DNA from: Muriicola jejuensis
Lineage (GTDB): Bacteria; Bacteroidota; Bacteroidia; Flavobacteriales; Flavobacteriaceae
Assembly: GCF_010671595.1 (NCBI RefSeq)
Contig: NZ_JAABOP010000003.1
Coordinates: 1-64,000 of the forward strand
Length of the DNA: 64,000 bases
Direction: 5' to 3'
Shown piece after piece: positions 62,487-64,000 of this stretch. The notes beneath the pieces are model-generated. The model did not search any database and had not been told where the DNA came from. It saw only the letters and a list, made by a program, of their open reading frames with translations. Position numbers and translations under genes: made by a program. Position 1 is the stretch's first letter, and each line of letters starts with the position of its first letter.

Positions 62487-63382
62487 TATGCTTTTTTAAA
62501 TTGGGAAGCCACCTTTTCGGCTTTTCTCGATTCCGAGTAATCATAAAATCCTTCCCCGGATTTCACTCCCAGTTTGCCCGCCATGACCATGTTGGTCAGC
62601 AGGGGGCAGGGGGCGTATTTCGGATTCTTAAAGCCGTCATAGAGCACGTGCAGAATGGAAAGGCAGACATCGAGACCTATAAAATCGGCCAACTGCAGTG
62701 GTCCCATGGGGTGGGCCATGCCCAGTTTCATCACCGTATCTATCTCTTCAACCCCGGCAACGCCATTGTAAAGGGTTTCTATGGCCTCGTTGATCATGGG
62801 CATCAGAATCCTGTTGGAAACAAAACCGGGATAATCGTTCACCGCCGTAGGAGTTTTACCGAGCTTTTTGGATAATTCCATAATGGAAGACGCGGTTTCA
62901 TCCGAGGTGTTGTATCCCCTGATGATCTCCACCAGTTTCATGATAGGCACCGGATTCATGAAGTGCATCCCGATCACCTTTTCGGGCCTTCGGGTCACAG
63001 ACCCGATGTGCGTAATGGAGATAGAGGAGGTATTGGTGGCCAAAATAGTACCCTCCAGGCAGTGGGCGTCGAGGTCTTTAAAGATCTTGAGCTTCAGTTC
63101 GAGGTTCTCCGTAGCAGCCTCCACCACCAGATCTGAGTTTGCCACCGCTACTTTCATATCTGTGGAAGTAGTTAGCTTTCCCAAAGTAGCCTGTACACTT
63201 CCTTCATCTATGGAGCCTTTTTGCAACATCCGGTCCAGGTTCTTGCGTATGGTGTTCATGCCTTTTTCCAGTGCCTGCTCTGAAATGTCGACCAGGGTTA
63301 CCTCGAATTGGTGCTGGGCAAAGACATGGGCGATCCCATTCCCCATGGTACCTGCCCCGATCACGGTAATATTTTTAATCAT
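62486..63382 (-). CDS. 3-hydroxybutyryl-CoA dehydrogenase
   Basis: NAD(P)-dependent oxidoreductase of 298 residues for 3-hydroxyacyl-CoA. The cofactor fold opens ITVIGAGTMGNGIAHVFAQ. The catalytic His is in VIGMHFMNPVPIMKLVEIIRG, with Ser in NTSSISITHI and Glu and Asn nearby (VNDYPGFVSNRILMPMINEA). The size is that of the short, stand-alone Hbd/PaaH enzymes rather than the fused FadB. No thiolase or hydratase genes are adjacent, so the pathway is open: butanoate, polyhydroxybutyrate or fatty acid breakdown. Confidence 0.94.
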   Translation of the reverse strand: MIKNITVIGAGTMGNGIAHVFAQHQFEVTLVDISEQALEKGMNTIRKNLDRMLQKGSIDEGSVQATLGKLTTSTDMKVAVANSDLVVEAATENLELKLKIFKDLDAHCLEGTILATNTSSISITHIGSVTRRPEKVIGMHFMNPVPIMKLVEIIRGYNTSDETASSIMELSKKLGKTPTAVNDYPGFVSNRILMPMINEAIETLYNGVAGVEEIDTVMKLGMAHPMGPLQLADFIGLDVCLSILHVLYDGFKNPKYAPCPLLTNMVMAGKLGVKSGEGFYDYSESRKAEKVASQFKKA

Positions 63383-63406
63383 AGTTGTGGATATTGTTTA
63401 TCTGAT

Positions 63407-64000
63407 TCAAAAGGAAGCGATCACTTGCAAGGCCACCCTCAATGCCCGAGTGCCGTCTTCCAGGGTAACTTGCGGGGTAGTGTCGTTCCGGATCGCATCG
63501 GCAAAGGTTTCCAGCTCGTCCAGAATGGCATTGTTGCTCCTGATCTCCGGGTTCTCAAAATAGATCTGTTTTCTGATCCCTTCTGCATTCTGCAGGATCA
63601 TATCGAACTCGCCGGGATTCTCAGGTGCATCCTTCATCCTGACCACCTCCACTTTTTTCTCCAGAAAATCCACGGAGATGTAGGCATCCCTTTGGAAAAA
63701 CCTGGATTTCCTCATGTTCTTCAGGGAGATGCGGCTCGCTGTGAGGTTGGCCACACACCCATTCTCAAATTCGATCCTGGCATTGGCGATATCCGGAGAT
63801 TGACTGATCACGGATACCCCGCTCGCGTGGATGTCCTTCACCTCTGAGGGCACTACACTGAGAATGGCATCGATATCGTGTATCATCAGGTCGAGTACCA
63901 CAGGGACATCGGTACCCCTCGGATTAAATTCGGCCAGCCTGTGGGTCTCTATGAACATAGGGTTTCTGATGACGCCCTTGACCGCCGAAAACGCCGGGTT
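63407..64000 (-). CDS. Gfo/Idh/MocA family oxidoreductase, C-terminal part
   Basis: The gene runs off the end of the window, so only its last 197 residues are seen; it reads open through base 64000. The segment RLAEFNPRGTDVPVVLDLMIHDIDAILSV contains the His-Asp pair of the substrate site, and the domain has the large open beta sheet of the C-terminal half of Gfo/Idh/MocA proteins (ARIEFENGCVANLTASRIS). An NAD(P) Rossmann domain should lie before it. The reaction is probably oxidation or reduction of a sugar or inositol-like compound; the substrate is unknown. It is the first gene visible in the minus-strand run. Confidence 0.88.
   Translation of the reverse strand, partial: NPAFSAVKGVIRNPMFIETHRLAEFNPRGTDVPVVLDLMIHDIDAILSVVPSEVKDIHASGVSVISQSPDIANARIEFENGCVANLTASRISLKNMRKSRFFQRDAYISVDFLEKKVEVVRMKDAPENPGEFDMILQNAEGIRKQIYFENPEIRSNNAILDELETFADAIRNDTTPQVTLEDGTRALRVALQVIASF

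Overview
The window reads as a chromosomal segment of a Bacteroidota bacterium, most likely a marine Flavobacteriaceae of moderate GC content; I do not assign a genus. The support is the set of Flavobacteriia-type families (proteins I recognise as DUF6048, DUF6452, DUF6913, DUF4835 and DUF6768 members, an RprX/RprY-like two-component pair, a long GAPDH, a stand-alone dnaA), promoters of the Bacteroidota form TAnnTTTG, weak Shine-Dalgarno sequences, and many SPII lipoproteins. No rRNA, tRNA, CRISPR array, insertion sequence or prophage was seen. No gap between genes exceeds 300 bp except the repeat-filled first 340 bp.

Bases 1-530 hold a tandem array of a structured element (two full copies, 167 bp period, each ending in an intrinsic terminator, with the tail of a probable third at base 1), followed by one copy of a second, dispersed repeat whose partner lies at 9453-9535. 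Bases 531-9386 form an envelope-related island: an OmpA-like protein and a membrane-anchored partner, a small lipoprotein, a TPR sensor kinase with its LuxR-type response regulator, a large exported coiled-coil protein and another exported protein. Four copies of a dyad, ATCCC-N8-GGGAT, stand exactly 20-21 bp upstream of a -7-like box in front of four transcription units of this island, including the regulator's own. I read this as the operator of the response regulator, defining a self-contained local regulon. It is the most interesting item in the window.

Bases 9620-21088 are mixed accessory and housekeeping genes: a membrane protein of unknown role, an exported amidohydrolase, a hemolysin-III protein, an AT-rich Ig-repeat lipoprotein, a ZIP transporter, an RNA methyltransferase, the DUF6048/DUF6452/rlmD group, and an ECF sigma factor with a two-helix membrane partner.

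Bases 21202-44700 are mostly core metabolism and information processing: ornithine aminotransferase, rplS-trmD, GAPDH, a Deg protease, dapF-GNAT-mltG, a lysozyme-fold protein, rsmI-like methylase, LMW phosphatase and dnaA, thioesterase, YigZ, a DMT transporter, a HAD hydrolase, ribD, divergent prmC-ligA, an alcohol dehydrogenase, and a 5'-nucleotidase encoded as two genes in inverted domain order.

Bases 44781-57142 run on the plus strand: DUF6913-dapA; bamD-rpoZ-coaBC-DUF4835; recN; fabI; a glycosyltransferase-YbbR-coaE operon; and the RprX/RprY-like pair. Bases 57190-64000 are one tightly packed minus-strand run: oxidoreductase (cut by the window end), 3-hydroxybutyryl-CoA dehydrogenase, DUF1015, YggS, an exonuclease/GIY-YIG fusion, a voltage-sensor potassium channel with a zinc ribbon, miaA and gluconokinase.
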